Positions 36,110 to 47,705 of a stretch of 64,000 nt of DNA are shown here, in pieces (positions within the stretch are counted from its first letter, which is position 1; the number at the start of each line of letters is the position of its first letter). Under the pieces are notes generated by a model, which was not told where the DNA came from, did not search any database, and saw only the letters and a program-made list of their open reading frames with translations. The DNA comes from Ptiloglossa arizonensis (taxonomy: Eukaryota > Arthropoda > Insecta > Hymenoptera > Colletidae): contig NC_135051.1 in NCBI RefSeq assembly GCF_051014685.1, positions 10,931,557-10,995,556 on the forward strand, written 5' to 3'. A program made the translations under genes and the position numbers.

Positions 36110-36369
36110 AGATAACCAAATTGAATGTCGATATAGTTTTTCATACCTTAACTTGTACTTTCATTTACCTCCTGACTTGCATTATTTTATAATAACATTA
36201 ATAATATTTAATTAATAATATTACATTGATACCGAGAATGAGTAATTTTTGTTCAGAAAATTAGTCTTTCTCTACTGTGTAGGGATCTGGATATTACATT
36301 TCGACCCTGTTCTGATCACGCGTCGTTCACGTGCAGCTGTTTATATTTCCTGCCAATTCTCGTGGAACC

Positions 36370-36885
36370 GAGTATAGGTGAATTATGGCATCAGGCTTCC
36401 ACATGTAAAAGACATTTAGTTGTTCTAGATAGTTTACAGTAGAGAAATATATCTTTCCAGTAATAAAGAATCACTGGTACAAAAGAAAAATCTGATTATT
36501 TATTGCGCAGCTAAACCCATTATCCTTATACCTACAAACGTAAGAAATTTCGATTAGTTCAAATGATTATTTCCAAGCTGGCGAACATATCAGTACAAAG
36601 AAATTTTAATATTTCTTTTCATAGTTTCAATTTGTCTGTAGTTCTCATCTTGCATTTATTAAACGTAGGATCACTCATGAACTTGAGTGTAGTTACTAGA
36701 ATTTAATACTTGCAAAACAGTATATACCGTTTTGTTTCTTTCTGTCCAATTTCTTAAGCTCTCTTCCCGTATTTCTAATCATTGAAATGCAAAAGCTCCT
36801 CAATAACACATATTATATTTGTAAGAAAAAATCTAAAGGAGTAATGGAAATGATCGAAACCTTAAACCATGGAACCATAAAGAGC
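36370..36885. other. AT-rich non-coding DNA
   Basis: No feature recognised. Confidence 0.45.
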
Positions 36886-36889
36886 CTGG

Positions 36890-37400
36890 TTTATAGTTGC
36901 CGGTCGGTCACAAAATTCAACGTCACCGAAGAATTTAGTCGTAGTTGCTGTTGGACCCACTCTCTCAATATTACCACCACCCCTTCGTCGCCATCATTCC
37001 AGGCAATTATTCGCAGCCGAAGGGAAACGCGTACACCGATCTCCGCCAAACTCCGTTCAAAGACACGAACCTCTGCCCCCCTCCTGAAGCTCTCTTTACT
37101 TCCAGCGGGCTTCCATGGATAACACAGTGTTTGTACGTGCGATGCACGGCTCGTACTTTCGTTTCTATGTATTCGATGCCCGTGTGTATGAGAGAAACGC
37201 GTGTGTATACGTCTGGAAGCTATAGAAGAGCTCTGCAGCAACTGCGCCAAACTTCGAATTAGCGCCGACGACGAACTTCGAGATTTACAGTACAACTGCG
37301 ACCTCCATCGGTGCCGTCGTCGAAAGAATTACACCCCTTTTCAGATATACGTATATAGCACAATAACGGAAGCACGCGCATTCACGCGTTAACGTTTATC
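36890..37400. other. GC-rich island with overlapping frames on both strands
   Basis: About 500 bp of GC-rich DNA with three long frames: 36787-37122 plus, 36945-37262 plus and 36891-37295 minus (134 codons). None has a recognisable domain, and all are Arg/Ser/Thr-rich, as chance translations of CG-rich DNA tend to be. It is a candidate conserved non-coding element, promoter or unrecognised exon. Confidence 0.3.
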
Positions 37401-37404
37401 TACG

Positions 37405-37920
37405 TATTTAAGAAGTATTTCTTTTTTCACATAACTGGTGGAATCAACTGTACGATTTATAACAGTTAAAATGAAAGTGTAAGGTAACACTGCTTATACA
37501 AATAACTAAATCCGAGAAATTAATGTTGTTCCATTGTCTGGGCAAAACGACTTTCATGTTTTAAAAGTTAACATATTTTGGTCACACGTCCGGATAATCA
37601 AGTACGAGCAAATCAACGCTCGTATGATCGGGATTGTGGATTATCGATTTCAGGTTAACGTGTTTCACTATCTAAGGGGTCTATCGGAGGCAGACCATCT
37701 TAGTACAATCCCTTCCGTTGGGATAGTGCTATATAAAAATGTAATTACGAAAGCTAGACAGCTTTAAGGAACAACACGAGAAGTAAATTTTAATTATATT
37801 TAATAAATTAAAGTAACAGCTATTCAAGCACGAGAGTCTTTAATGAAATCAAAGATGTATAAAAGTTTTTATGTTTCCGATCATATAATTTTACTTAGAA
37901 AGTATATGGAAGATTTTAAT
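37405..37920. other. AT-rich non-coding DNA with one mixed-composition frame
   Basis: A 77-codon plus frame at 37534-37767 has balanced composition (..VGIVLYKNVITKARQL) but no start context, splice sites or family match that I can see. Confidence 0.35.
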
Positions 37921-37924
37921 ATTT

Positions 37925-38046
37925 TATTTAATATTTAATATTTAATATTTAATATTTAATATATAATATATAATATATAATATATAATATATAATATATA
38001 ATATATAATATATAATATATAATATATAATATATAATATATAATAT
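37925..38046. repeat. Heptamer microsatellite, TTTAATA then TATAATA
   Basis: Five or so copies of TTTAATA are followed by about twelve copies of TATAATA. The two arrays differ by one T-to-A change and share the 7-bp period, so one arose from the other by mutation and amplification. Confidence 0.9.
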
Positions 38047-38049
38047 TAT

Positions 38050-39340
38050 TATATAATAAAATAAACAATTAAATTCAGATTATATATATAATCATCAGAG
38101 ATTATAATGATCATCGTTAAAAGAGTGTATATGTAAGGCTAATATGACTTAACTTAACACTGACTAACAATGCTTGTAGATAACTTCCAACAACAACTCT
38201 CAATCAGAGACACACGATACAACAATCCTGTTCAACGCTACGGTTTCCTTTGTGTTCCCGATTTTGGGCCTACGTGATCTAAATCAGTAAGCCAAATTCG
38301 AATCCGTTTGATAAACTGAGATCAGAAGTCAAAAACATGGTCTGCAGAACTTCTTATAAAACTTTGGTAGGCTGAAGAATATCCTAGCATGATTGCGCGT
38401 ATCACCATAAGCAATTAGACGCGTCGTTTGTAAACTTGCATCACCGCAAAAGGTGGTCATTTTGAAAAATACCATTATTTTCCTCTTATTATTAACTTTG
38501 AAAATAAATTTTGATTAGTTGAAACTTATAATGTTTATTACTTTTCAATATATTGTAACATAACTTATAGCAGGTCTGGATAATTAATATTCTTTCTTTT
38601 AGAGTCATTCTCTATATTGCTTACTTGTCACATAAATGCTAGAATTTTCTCATAGGTTCAACCTTGATCGTCGATCATCGTTCGATTCATACAGTAGGCT
38701 AAATTCTAAAACATGATCAAATCTAGTGAACAGTCTGATTTATAAAAGATCATTAAGAACAATTTTAAAATTCGTTGAAACGTTTTTATTCAAAAAGGAG
38801 AGAATTTTAGTGTTATACATATACTTGAAGGTGCAAGTCTGTTGGATGTCGCGAATAAAGGACGGATTAAACTTGAAATAACGATCACAACTTAAGCGAC
38901 GGAGAAAGCCGGTTAAATAGGCTGGAAAGGGAAATAGAGTCGAGGTCAGAAACTTCGCAGCTTTGGGTTATCGACGGGACTTATCTCACAATGAACTCAC
39001 TTTGCGTTCTGATTTCATTACATACATCTAAATAGTGAACCTTCATTAATAACCAACTTTCATTTATAATACAATAAACTGCTTTTCGCAATACGTTTGA
39101 ACTTCTTCGAAAGTAAATTTCTTTTAGATTTAGTAGTAAACTCTATCTAAATAACCGTAATTTCTCACATTTTGTCGCTCATTTGGAATTTTTAGAACAC
39201 TAAATCTCGGCTTTACCATTTTGGAGATATTGTAATTCCATGCGATTTTCATAATTCCCATCGAATAGTTTATGTTTCAAACTGTTGTTGGTCGACTCAC
39301 TATCGGCAGGTCCTTCGTCATGGACTTTCTTTTTAACGCG
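38050..39340. other. Mostly AT-rich non-coding DNA
   Basis: Mildly GC-richer patches lie at 38215-38450 and 38830-39000, with no open frame and no recognisable content. Confidence 0.4.
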
Positions 39341-39344
39341 AGGA

Positions 39345-39545
39345 AATCTTTGAAAGACGTCTTCGATATTTTGGGGTGAGACTGGGGGTTAGGTAGAATT
39401 CCCGCATCCAGTATTTCCGGCTAAAACCTACCCTCTAAAATCACCACGATGACCAACCTCATACGAGGTCAGAGGCGACGCTGGGTAGCATGTTAGCCTA
39501 GCTTCTTTATGCCCTCTCTTTATCACGAACTTGTACACCTGGTAA
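39345..39545. other. GC-rich patch of unknown origin
   Basis: A block with GGGGTGAGACTGGGGGTTAG and GAGGCGACGCTGGGTAGC stands out from its flanks. It has no frame. It could be an untranslated part of a retroelement. The word GCGACGCTGGGTAGC is partly mirrored by GTGGGTAGCGTCGCC in another GC-rich patch at about 46.5 kb. Confidence 0.25.
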
Positions 39546-39569
39546 TTTTTCAAAGTAAGATGTATGTAT

Positions 39570-40240
39570 ACCATGCACCCAAGAAGAATTCCTCTGATAT
39601 TTTATTTTAAAAAGCAGTTTTTAGCATTTAAGGTTAGTAAGCATATCATTAATAGCATAGCGAAACAATCCGTGGCCAATTGAATGGCAAACATCTTTAT
39701 CAAAAATTTCTGGAAACAAGTGTTTGCAAACAAAATCGTTAATTCCGTTCCATGTTCACCTGTTTAGTCTTGTTGAAAGATCTGATGTCTATTTTCATAA
39801 TGTTCGCGTGTCCAGAGTTCCAGTACATTTTGTAACATTTTTCGCTGGCAATTAACAGCGTCGATTTTGACACCACGATCCACAAAATATAATGGTGTTT
39901 TACCTATAGCTTTAAATACTTTAAAAATCGCTTGAAAGAGTTTTCTGTACCTTTAGCTAACAATTGACGATGATTTTGCCGATTGTGAAATAGATGGATT
40001 GTAAGAATCTTATCGATAAAAAGTAACAAACAACAGTAAACACGAGTGAGCAATTTCTTTAGTTTTTTTACCTTTTTTAATAGTTCTTGTGCCATTTTCA
40101 AATTTGTATAAATAAAGTTTCAACATGTTCTTAATAATTCTACGCACGGATTGTTGATTAATATTAAGATATTTGACGATTGTTTTCATTAAATGAGGAA
40201 AATACGATAAATTCGAAATTTGATCTTGTGAACATTACTT
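39570..40240 (-). pseudogene. Mariner-superfamily transposase remnant
   Basis: On the minus strand, from high to low coordinates, the text reads INQQSVRRIIKNMLKLYLYK (helix-turn-helix; usual IS..SVRRI.K..LKL..YK). Then, in a 65-codon open frame (39904-40101), it reads FIDKILTIHLFHNRQNHRQL (usual F.DEK.FT.E...NRQN.R). After a frameshift come KTPLYFVDRGVKIDAVNC and then FQQD. This is the order of a mariner-like (maT/rosa-type) transposase. The first catalytic Asp is kept in DKILT but the following Glu is Lys, and the SPDLNP..Y region is unrecognisable. It is inactive. Confidence 0.65.
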
Positions 40241-40244
40241 TTTG

Positions 40245-41395
40245 TAATTGTCATGCGTTTATACAACTGCTCCGGTCTGCTTTCGATGCTGCCAGGTTAT
40301 CATTTGTAGCATTTTATCGCGTTATGAACAATTTGAAGTGGCATTTTTATCATTTCCGATATCGATTTGGCACTGTAACTATTTTTATACAGATTCAATG
40401 TTATTATTCGCTTCACTTTAATCATCGAAAAGTACAAAATAAGAAAATACTAACAAGATTTTTGATGTTATCTAAAATCAAATAAGAACATTTTACAGTT
40501 ATGAAATAAGAATACATGGCAACATAAAACGCGGTAATTTTAAATTGCTAGTTATTTTGGTTTCTCTGTTTGAAGAGGGAAATATTTCTTTTCCTCTTAA
40601 TTTACTTTATTTATTTTTTATTCTTTTAAACGCTTTTAAGACTTTTTAAAGGGTAACTTGATTTTTTTAATGGAAATCTATATTAAGTATTTATACTTAA
40701 GTATAGATACACTTTTATTTTATTTAGACATATTATTTTGTACTTCGTATGAATAAATGCGACGTATATGTTCATATCAGGAAGTTATTCAAATATTTAA
40801 TCGATTTTTTACTTTAATATTTTATTTTATTCTGCAACAATTTCAGCCTTAATCTCGTCCAAGATTTATCGCTCTATTTTATTTCTATCGAAAGTTCTAC
40901 GATTTTTATTCAGACTTGGTTACTTTTGCCCACTATGTGGCGTACAAGTGCCTAATTTCTCCCAAATGAAAGGTTCAATAAAGGGCAGTTCCTGAAATAA
41001 AAAATGGCACTTTCTCTCCCTAGATGATCATGAGCGGATCCAATCTGTATTCAATTACTGAGAAATTATTCTATTATACTTACGTTAAGAAGTCTTTTCG
41101 TTTCAATACAAATTACACAATACAAATGCAAAATAACAAAAATACAAAGCAAAGTAAATAAAGAAAAAGTAGTACCTAAGAAACATGTTATATATAAAAT
41201 CAAAACATAAAACAACAAAAATAGATAGTAGTAATTTTTAATGTAAAACACGCAAGGAAGATCATTTAAATTTATGCACTGAGATGCAGAAAACATTGAT
41301 AGCGAAATTGTAACGATTAATAAGTATTAATATGCTTTCGTATAAACAAGATATCGAACAAGATCAACATTTCAACTGAAGAACAACATTTCAAC
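40245..41395. other. AT-rich non-coding DNA
   Basis: A small patch at 40970-41060 is less AT-rich. The minus frame at 41066-41296 is Tyr/Leu/Ile-rich chance sequence. Confidence 0.45.
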
Positions 41396-41399
41396 TCAG

Positions 41400-42000
41400 A
41401 ATGCACCAAAGAACAATATAAAATTCTTGGTATGTTTGTGTTATTAAAATATTGTGCCATTTCGTTAATAAGGCTAAAACTTTAAAACCTTGTTTTCCAA
41501 TAGCCAACAAAATGTATGGTATCTGAAACTGAGGATACCCTAGTCCCGAATACTCTCAACTGCTGACAATGGAATGTCATTTAGAGTATGATTATATCTC
41601 TTAAAGTTAAAACCAATATCATGACACTGAGATAAATTAAATAAATTTATTCGTTGCAGAGTATTCTTTCAGTAGGATAAGATTGTTTTGTATCGAGTAC
41701 AAATTCTCAAATGCGTTTGTGCTTTTATAAATCAGATCATCGGTGTACAATAAGTTAGAGAATTTGAAAGAATCAGAAATATTATTTATGAATAAATTGA
41801 AAAGTAGAAATCCGAGGTGAAATCCTTGTAGGACACCAGAACGAACTTTAATATTTCTGAAGTAGATATTATTAAACTTTTCTACCTGCATTCTGCTAGT
41901 ATTTAAGCTGAACAACCAGGAAAGTAAACTTCTAGTGATTCCAAGAGCTTACAGTTTGCATAATAAAGGGGAGTGGTTATCTCTCTCGATAGAATTGAAT
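41400..42000 (-). pseudogene. Jockey-like LINE reverse transcriptase remnant, minus strand
   Basis: From high to low coordinates the minus strand reads FNSIERDNHSPLLCKL.ALGI, then in a 92-codon open frame (41637-41915) VRSGVLQGFHLGFLLFNLFI (usual V.SGVPQGS.LGPLLF.LFI). It continues NNISDSFKFSNLLYTDDLIY, where the catalytic YADD reads YTDD and keeps both Asp residues. Further down, through frameshifts, LYCSLV matches the thumb region. It is of the same general family as 5.4-6.1 kb but covers the palm as well. Truncated and broken. Confidence 0.8.
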
Positions 42001-42177
42001 AAGTAACAATTGCAAGTTACTAAACTTGTATATATAGAACGTTCAGATAAAAATTCGTGTTGTTCTGTTATAATAATTACATTATTGCGTGGACAAAAGA
42101 CTTTACGTCGTCACAAATCTTTGCATTTTATTTTGTATATAGAATGGTTTCTAGAGTTTCGAATAGATGTATTGTAA

Positions 42178-42207
42178 TTATTCCAATTACAATTGTAATT
42201 GGAATAA
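42178..42207. repeat. Perfect 30-bp palindrome
   Basis: TTATTCCAATTACAA is followed directly by its exact reverse complement TTGTAATTGGAATAA, with no spacer. It could extrude as a cruciform. Its origin is unknown. Confidence 0.95.
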
Positions 42208-42209
42208 CA

Positions 42210-44990
42210 AAGCATATTTTCTATTTATGAAAAAAAGAGGTATTCAACAATTAATCGAAAAATAATTAAACTGTTTGGGACCTAATGAATTGTACAACAG
42301 TTCCTAAGAGTTTGAAATTTTATAATTATATAAAATTTCTAAAACTTCAAGTTGAAATTTAAGGACAAAGCATGGGCTTTATGTATCGATGAATGAATAA
42401 GATGATATTACATCTTTTAACAAACAGCAGATTCATTTTCACGCATAGTTCACACCGAATAAATTTCAAATTCGTGTATTTTGTTTTTTTTTTCTATTTA
42501 GAAGATAAATAAACATTAAATATTTTGTATTCCATAAAGAATCCGGGCTGTTAAAAATATCAATAATCGAATCAGGTTGTTCTTCAAAATGATTTTTCTA
42601 TCTAGAAGAGAAAAGAATTCATTTAAAAAATAAAATTTAAGAATTATGAAATATTCTGAAAGAAGAGAAATAATTTTTCGTTTAATATCCGATTGTTATT
42701 ATCTTTTAAAGTTATTCATTAGTAGAATAATAGATGTTCTTCTAAATAAAAACAGATACAATACTATATGAAAGATGTAGCTTTCACGCATCAATTATGT
42801 AAATAATGACTGTGATTATCATTTTGTTAAAATACTAATTTTTCAATAGATCGAACACAATGGAATTAACTGTCGTCTTCGTGACGTTAGATCCTCTGTT
42901 TTAGCTCGAAAGCGTAAGAGAAATCGATGAAACTCAAACTTCTTAGTCTTTGTTGAATGTTCAACTTGAACGGAACTGTCGATTTCATCCCTATTCCTTA
43001 GCTATTCTATTTCCCCCCCTCTCCTTCTCCAACTATTTAAATGACAAAGTTCGTATACCATCGTTTAATCCTATCGAACGTCTAAAAAAATTTCAAACAT
43101 CTTCATCGAGTAGTTTTGTTTTAGGAACTGTCTTAATAAGTTTGTGTCTGTTTGAAACTATGGAAAAAGAACAATATCGGTCAGTGATTCTGGCATTGTT
43201 TTGATGAACAAAGAAGAAAATTGCACTTAATTGTACTACTAGTTCTTAACAATAATTATTATTTCGTAGAATTTATCCAGATTATATTATGAAAGGTATG
43301 GAAATTTGTTTGTTTTGCTGACAACCGATTTAATTCAAAGTTTGCACAGTAGTAGATTTGGTCTCTCTGTTTATAAAGATTTGAGATTCTATGGGTAGAT
43401 ACTCGATACTTTCTTAGACATTTATTATTAAAGATATATTATGAACTTAAATAAAGTTCTATTCGAAATGGTTCCTAAGTAACCATACCTAAGTAAGATA
43501 CATGATAATTTTTTAATTTTTTTTTAACCTTTTTTATTTGACGTTTAATAATAATATAATTATATCCAAAATAGCAATATGCAAAGCAATTTCCGAAGGA
43601 TTCGAAAGTGAAGCCAAGGAATCACAGGAACAAACATACTACCGATAAGAGAATTGTTTATACTTGATTGTCACATAATTGTAATTTTACATCGTTCGAT
43701 GAAAATATTCTAGATAACAAAAATTACTCAATACAGCATTATAATCCATCATACAAAGTGCGACAGTGCAAATATCGCATTATCCGATAAGTTTAATGTG
43801 CTTTCGTGAGATTGCATGCATACTTTTCGACATAATGAAAAGTTTCAAATGTTTTAAAATAACACTGGTGAAGAATTTCTTTTCTATTTAACGAAAAAGT
43901 GTTATCAATTTAATTGCATGATTTTATAAGGCAGAGTGTATTGTATTAAATCTAGCTCTATTTGATCAAACGTATAGTCAGGTCCAATTCGATTGGATTA
44001 GATGCTTTTGTCCAATGTAATAATTAATACATGTCACGAGTGAAAAACCTTGTGATGAAAATTCACGTACTTACTGTAAATGTTATTTATAAAGACATTG
44101 ACATAATTGTACAAATAAATTTGAAATTTATCGGCAGTATTGCGCTTGAGAAAATACTTTATTTCAAAAGTACAATAATTTCGAAATATTGTTTTACATA
44201 TACTATAATAACAAAAAGTCTTGTGTGACCAACGAGTAAGGAGATATGAAATTGCTCACAATGTACAATAACACAGTTTATTTGAACTTTATCAGTCAAA
44301 GTGAATGCACATCTGTGTGACTGAACTGTCATCGGCCAATAGATGACACTGTTTATGGTTATCGTTTAGTCGCAGACGTAATAAAAGTGGTATCGAATAT
44401 TCTGGCGAATAAGCTCGACATGACAGGTCTGCTTAGTAGACACTCCTTGCGAAATTTCTTTCTCTCTCTTTAAAATATATCCTCCGCTAAATATACTGAT
44501 AGTAGCTTCCACAAATTTTTTTGTAGTCTTACCCTCAACTGTATTACCCGTTTTCTAATAATAGTTGATTATGATAAATATGACTGAATTTGTTCGACAT
44601 TAATAATTAATGTCCGTGTAATTTCAATCATTAAAAATTATATATCATTAGTTTCTTAAGAAAGTTAATTTTTTCACTTTATTTTTGAGTAATCATTTAT
44701 CGTCATATAAATAATATTGTCATATAAAGTATGGTCTAACGTTGTTAATTAACATACTGCACAGTATATATAGCTTTGAATACTATTAATACTAGGTAAA
44801 ATTAATAAAACATATAAGAATATTAGTCTCTAACAAATTATTCGTAAATTAAATTATTGGGATACTACACTCGTACAACTGTAACTGTTAATAATATATA
44901 CATTTAATGATAAATTTATGTAAAAGTTTTGAGGATCGTTTCATTTTAAAGAGAGAAATTACGTATAATGTTGCACCGCACATTGCAGTA
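42210..44990. other. AT-rich non-coding DNA
   Basis: No gene recognised. A mixed-composition patch at 42880-43100 and another at 44290-44450 might be conserved elements. Short frames at 42950-43204 and 44031-44228 lack features. Confidence 0.4.
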
Positions 44991-44999
44991 TGATAACAA

Positions 45000-45340
45000 T
45001 GTATTTATTCAAAAAATATTAAAATCCAGGGCTGAAATTGCGCGGCGAATCTTCTAACGTAGATTGTCGTGTCTGTTGCATCCCGAAGGTTTTCAAACTC
45101 GTCGGTCGTCGAGCAACGCTCGCTTGGAACTGGGGACGTGTTCGTCCTGCACATCCAGATTAGTGTGCAAGGTACTTCATGCCAAGAGTATTTGAAATAC
45201 TCCGCGGTCCACGATGAAGTATGCCATGGTATCAGAGGTTTGTGGGTTGTAACAAAGCAGGCCCTCCGGGTACCGAGTGTACATACAGCCCTGGCATTTA
45301 CCACCGAACGATGGGAGCCCGAATGCTAGAGGACTCCTGA
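45000..45340. other. GC-rich island, open on both strands
   Basis: Overlapping frames of 99 codons (45005-45304 minus) and 86 codons (45069-45329 plus) are present, with no recognisable motif. On the minus strand an AATAAA lies immediately after the frame end (about 45003), which would suit a gene or retrocopy 3' end, but one hexamer in AT-rich DNA is weak evidence. Confidence 0.3.
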
Positions 45341-45344
45341 AAAC

Positions 45345-46285
45345 TTCCTCATAAACGGCTATTTGCGTTCGAGAAATTAGGACACGAGTACACCATGAAA
45401 TTTTATTTCTCCTTGAACAGCGTGATAGTGTTCCATCTATGGGAAGTTATTTGTACAGCAAAATCAAGATTTTACTTACACTTACAAAACAATTAATCAC
45501 TTACGAGATATCGAAACATATGTACGTGCATGTTTAGTTCTTTAATTATTTTGAAGATTGTAACATGGAAGTGACCGCTAAAATTCTAAAGCAACATGCA
45601 TAATTACATTTTCGAATAATATACTAGGGAAATATGGTTCCAAGATAAGTGTCACGGATCAATATCGAGTTCATTTTTTATTCATTTTTAACAAACGTTT
45701 TGAAGAAGTGACAAGTGAGAAACATTAACATACTTTTCAATACAAACCCTTCAAGCAGTAATTGTTTGATAAGATTAAGATATACTAAAGTAAATTTGTC
45801 AAAATTGAATGATCTGAACGTAGTTTATAAGGTCGTTGGATTCTTTTATGGTATACAAGAATATTGAAGAAAGTATAGGGCGTTGTTTAGAAAAACATTG
45901 GTCACTTTAAATTCTTGTAAAGATATATGTTTTCATTTAAATTGTCCACCCTGTATAAGGTGTCTACCTAGTATGAAGCAAAGAAATTGGTTAAGCAAAC
46001 ATCTCTATTCATAAATAGGATTATCTGAGTCCATTACTTTTCTAAGTTTACCACGTGACGAAGAAAAGAACGAGATATATTGAAATAGAGTGATAGAACA
46101 ACAGTATACATTGGCGTATACATATGCAAAAAAAAACTAAAAAATTTGAGTTAAAAACAAGATACTATGTTTAAAGCTACAAACGTACAAGATATAGTGA
46201 GTGTTCACGAGATAAACCATTTTCATCTTAATATCGACAAGGCTGTAATTTAATTTATGACATGTTGAAGTCTTCCTCTTTTGGG
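45345..46285. other. AT-rich non-coding DNA
   Basis: No feature recognised. Confidence 0.45.
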
Positions 46286-46289
46286 CGCT

Positions 46290-46560
46290 TAAAAATTGAG
46301 GTGTGTGGAGGTAAAGATAAGGAAAGCGAGGAAAAGGGAAGGGATGAGTTTCAATCTCGGGCCTGCTAGTGGGGACTCATCAGTGTAAGGCATCCTAACA
46401 GGCCCTGCCTTATACGCCAAGACATTGGGAGATCGGTAAGGGGCCGTATTATATACTGATCGGAGCAGGTACAGGAACTTGTGAGAAACGGTCGGTGGTC
46501 AGTTTCCCTCTGGCGGCAAGCGTGGGTAGCGTCGCCACACTCTTCCTAGAATCCACGATA
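46290..46560. other. GC-rich block with a stem-loop, possible retroelement UTR
   Basis: A strongly GC-rich block in AT-rich DNA with no open frame. GGGCCTGCTAG at 46359-46369 pairs with CTAACAGGCCC at 46395-46405 (10 of 11), giving a hairpin with a 25-base loop. It might be the untranslated end of a non-LTR retroelement or a structured non-coding RNA segment. Confidence 0.3.
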
Positions 46561-46644
46561 ATATAAACCAAATGTTCGTTCCGAATGTTCAAAACTTAAT
46601 GTTTTCTTATACATATGAAAACTGTATAAATAAATAGTAATAAC

Positions 46645-46735
46645 AAAATGTATAAATAGTTTACGCATTTATTTATATAAGAAAAATGTATGAATAGTTT
46701 ATAAATTGATTTATTTAGGAAAAATGTATAAAAAT
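46645..46735. repeat. 38-bp tandem repeat, about 2.3 copies
   Basis: The word AAAATGTATRAATAGTTTA recurs at 46645 and 46683, and its start again at 46721. Units have diverged in their second half. Confidence 0.7.
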
Positions 46736-46739
46736 ATAA

Positions 46740-46995
46740 TAAATTTGTATAAAATTTGTAAATTTGTAAATTTTTTAAATTTATAAAAAATTCACAACTG
46801 TCTAAATTTGTATAAAATTTATATTTTTAGCAATTTATATAATTATGAACGATTTGAAAAGTATACATTTAATACGAAATTTACACAATTTATAAAACAA
46901 ATAAAATTTTCATTCATTCACCGTTTTACTTATAAAATCATTTATTTATCAAAAATTGCTGAAAATGATGGTTTCTTTTCGCAATGATATACGCT
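46740..46995. other. AT-rich simple sequence
   Basis: Dominated by AATTTGTATAAAATTT-like words. Nothing else was recognised. Confidence 0.5.
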
Positions 46996-46999
46996 TTGT

Positions 47000-47465
47000 G
47001 TCTATATTTCAAGGATTGTCAAACACACCGGAAAGTTCCTGCTGTATTTTTAATTCATGCTGTAACAATTCATTTTTTTAGAATTATCACACTAGAATAG
47101 TACTATTATCGTAAAATAAACGTTTCAGATGTCTCCAGACAGAAAAATCCAAAGAAATTAAATCAAGAAAATCTTCTCCAATGTCGATCCAACAATTGGT
47201 GTAATTGTTATTTAAGTATTTTCAAGCAGTTGGACTAGAATAAGCTAGAACTCTATCATACATAAATCTTAATCAAGTACATATCGTCACTTCTACGTCT
47301 TGCAACAATATAAGAAGTTTATTTTCTAAAAATTTGTGTAATTGTTATCGTTGTGCGTAGATAGAATCAAAACTGACTCGATAAAAAGTCTCAAATAATT
47401 CTATCCTAGCCAACATGTTACACAAAACTTGATATTGATGCTCAGATTCATTAAAAGCAGGTCGA
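47000..47465 (-). pseudogene. DUF4817/DDE-family transposase remnant
   Basis: From high to low coordinates the minus strand reads LFETFYRVSFDS.YAQ (usual F...V.FTDE..F), then KFLENKLLILLQDVE (usual FLEN.LP.LLEDVP), YLNNNYTNCWIDIGEDFLDL (usual YLN..YPNRWIGRGGP...W) and DFSVWRHLKRLFY (usual DFFLWGHLK..VY). It is the third element of this family in the window, after 3.3-3.8 and 28.5-28.8 kb. Catalytic residues are lost. Its upstream end lies directly beside the 47506-47705 repeat arm, and the two may be linked. Confidence 0.65.
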
Positions 47466-47505
47466 TTGGTTACATTTCAAAGAGCTTTATCTTGAAAAGG
47501 AACGT

Positions 47506-47705
47506 ATGATAAATTCTTATGCTATTCTTTGTTTCACACACGTTCAATTGGTTTTCTATTCATAGACGCCTATGATAGGGGTTAAAACTCCTATAGAAAT
47601 AAATCATTAAAATTTAATCATTGGAAATATAACTACGATTACAGTAGATAAATTTTCAAACTTTGAAACTCTTTTGATTTATCTATCAACACGTGACATC
47701 AGACT
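47506..47705 (+). repeat. Left arm of a 200-bp inverted duplication
   Basis: It matches the reverse complement of 48305-48504 over exactly 200 bp with 9 mismatches and no gaps (about 95.5 percent), including a 60-bp stretch with no difference. Arms end abruptly at AGACT on the inner side. Confidence 0.95.

Larger units (their letters stand above)
34397..36367 (+). mobile_element. IS630-like DDE_3 transposon bounded by inverted repeats, carrying a minisatellite
   Basis: A 28-bp sequence at 34397-34424 (TTCCACGAGAATTGGTAGGA...) is inverted at 36340-36367 with one mismatch, and weaker inverted similarity continues inward (GATCGACGCTGC against GAACGACGCGTG). Between them lie a degraded transposase (34818-35701) and an 18-bp minisatellite (35702-36109). 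The inverted repeats probably are the element's termini, although the spacing and decay leave room for doubt. Confidence 0.6.

Noticed and set aside
35593..36144. Frames of 122-183 codons on both strands around 35.6-36.1 kb
   Set aside because: They translate an 18-bp tandem repeat into six-residue repeats. Openness on both strands follows from the period being a multiple of three.
36891..37295. 134-codon minus-strand frame in a GC-rich island
   Set aside because: It overlaps two other long frames on the opposite strand and is Arg/Ser-rich with no recognisable motif. I kept the region only as a GC island.
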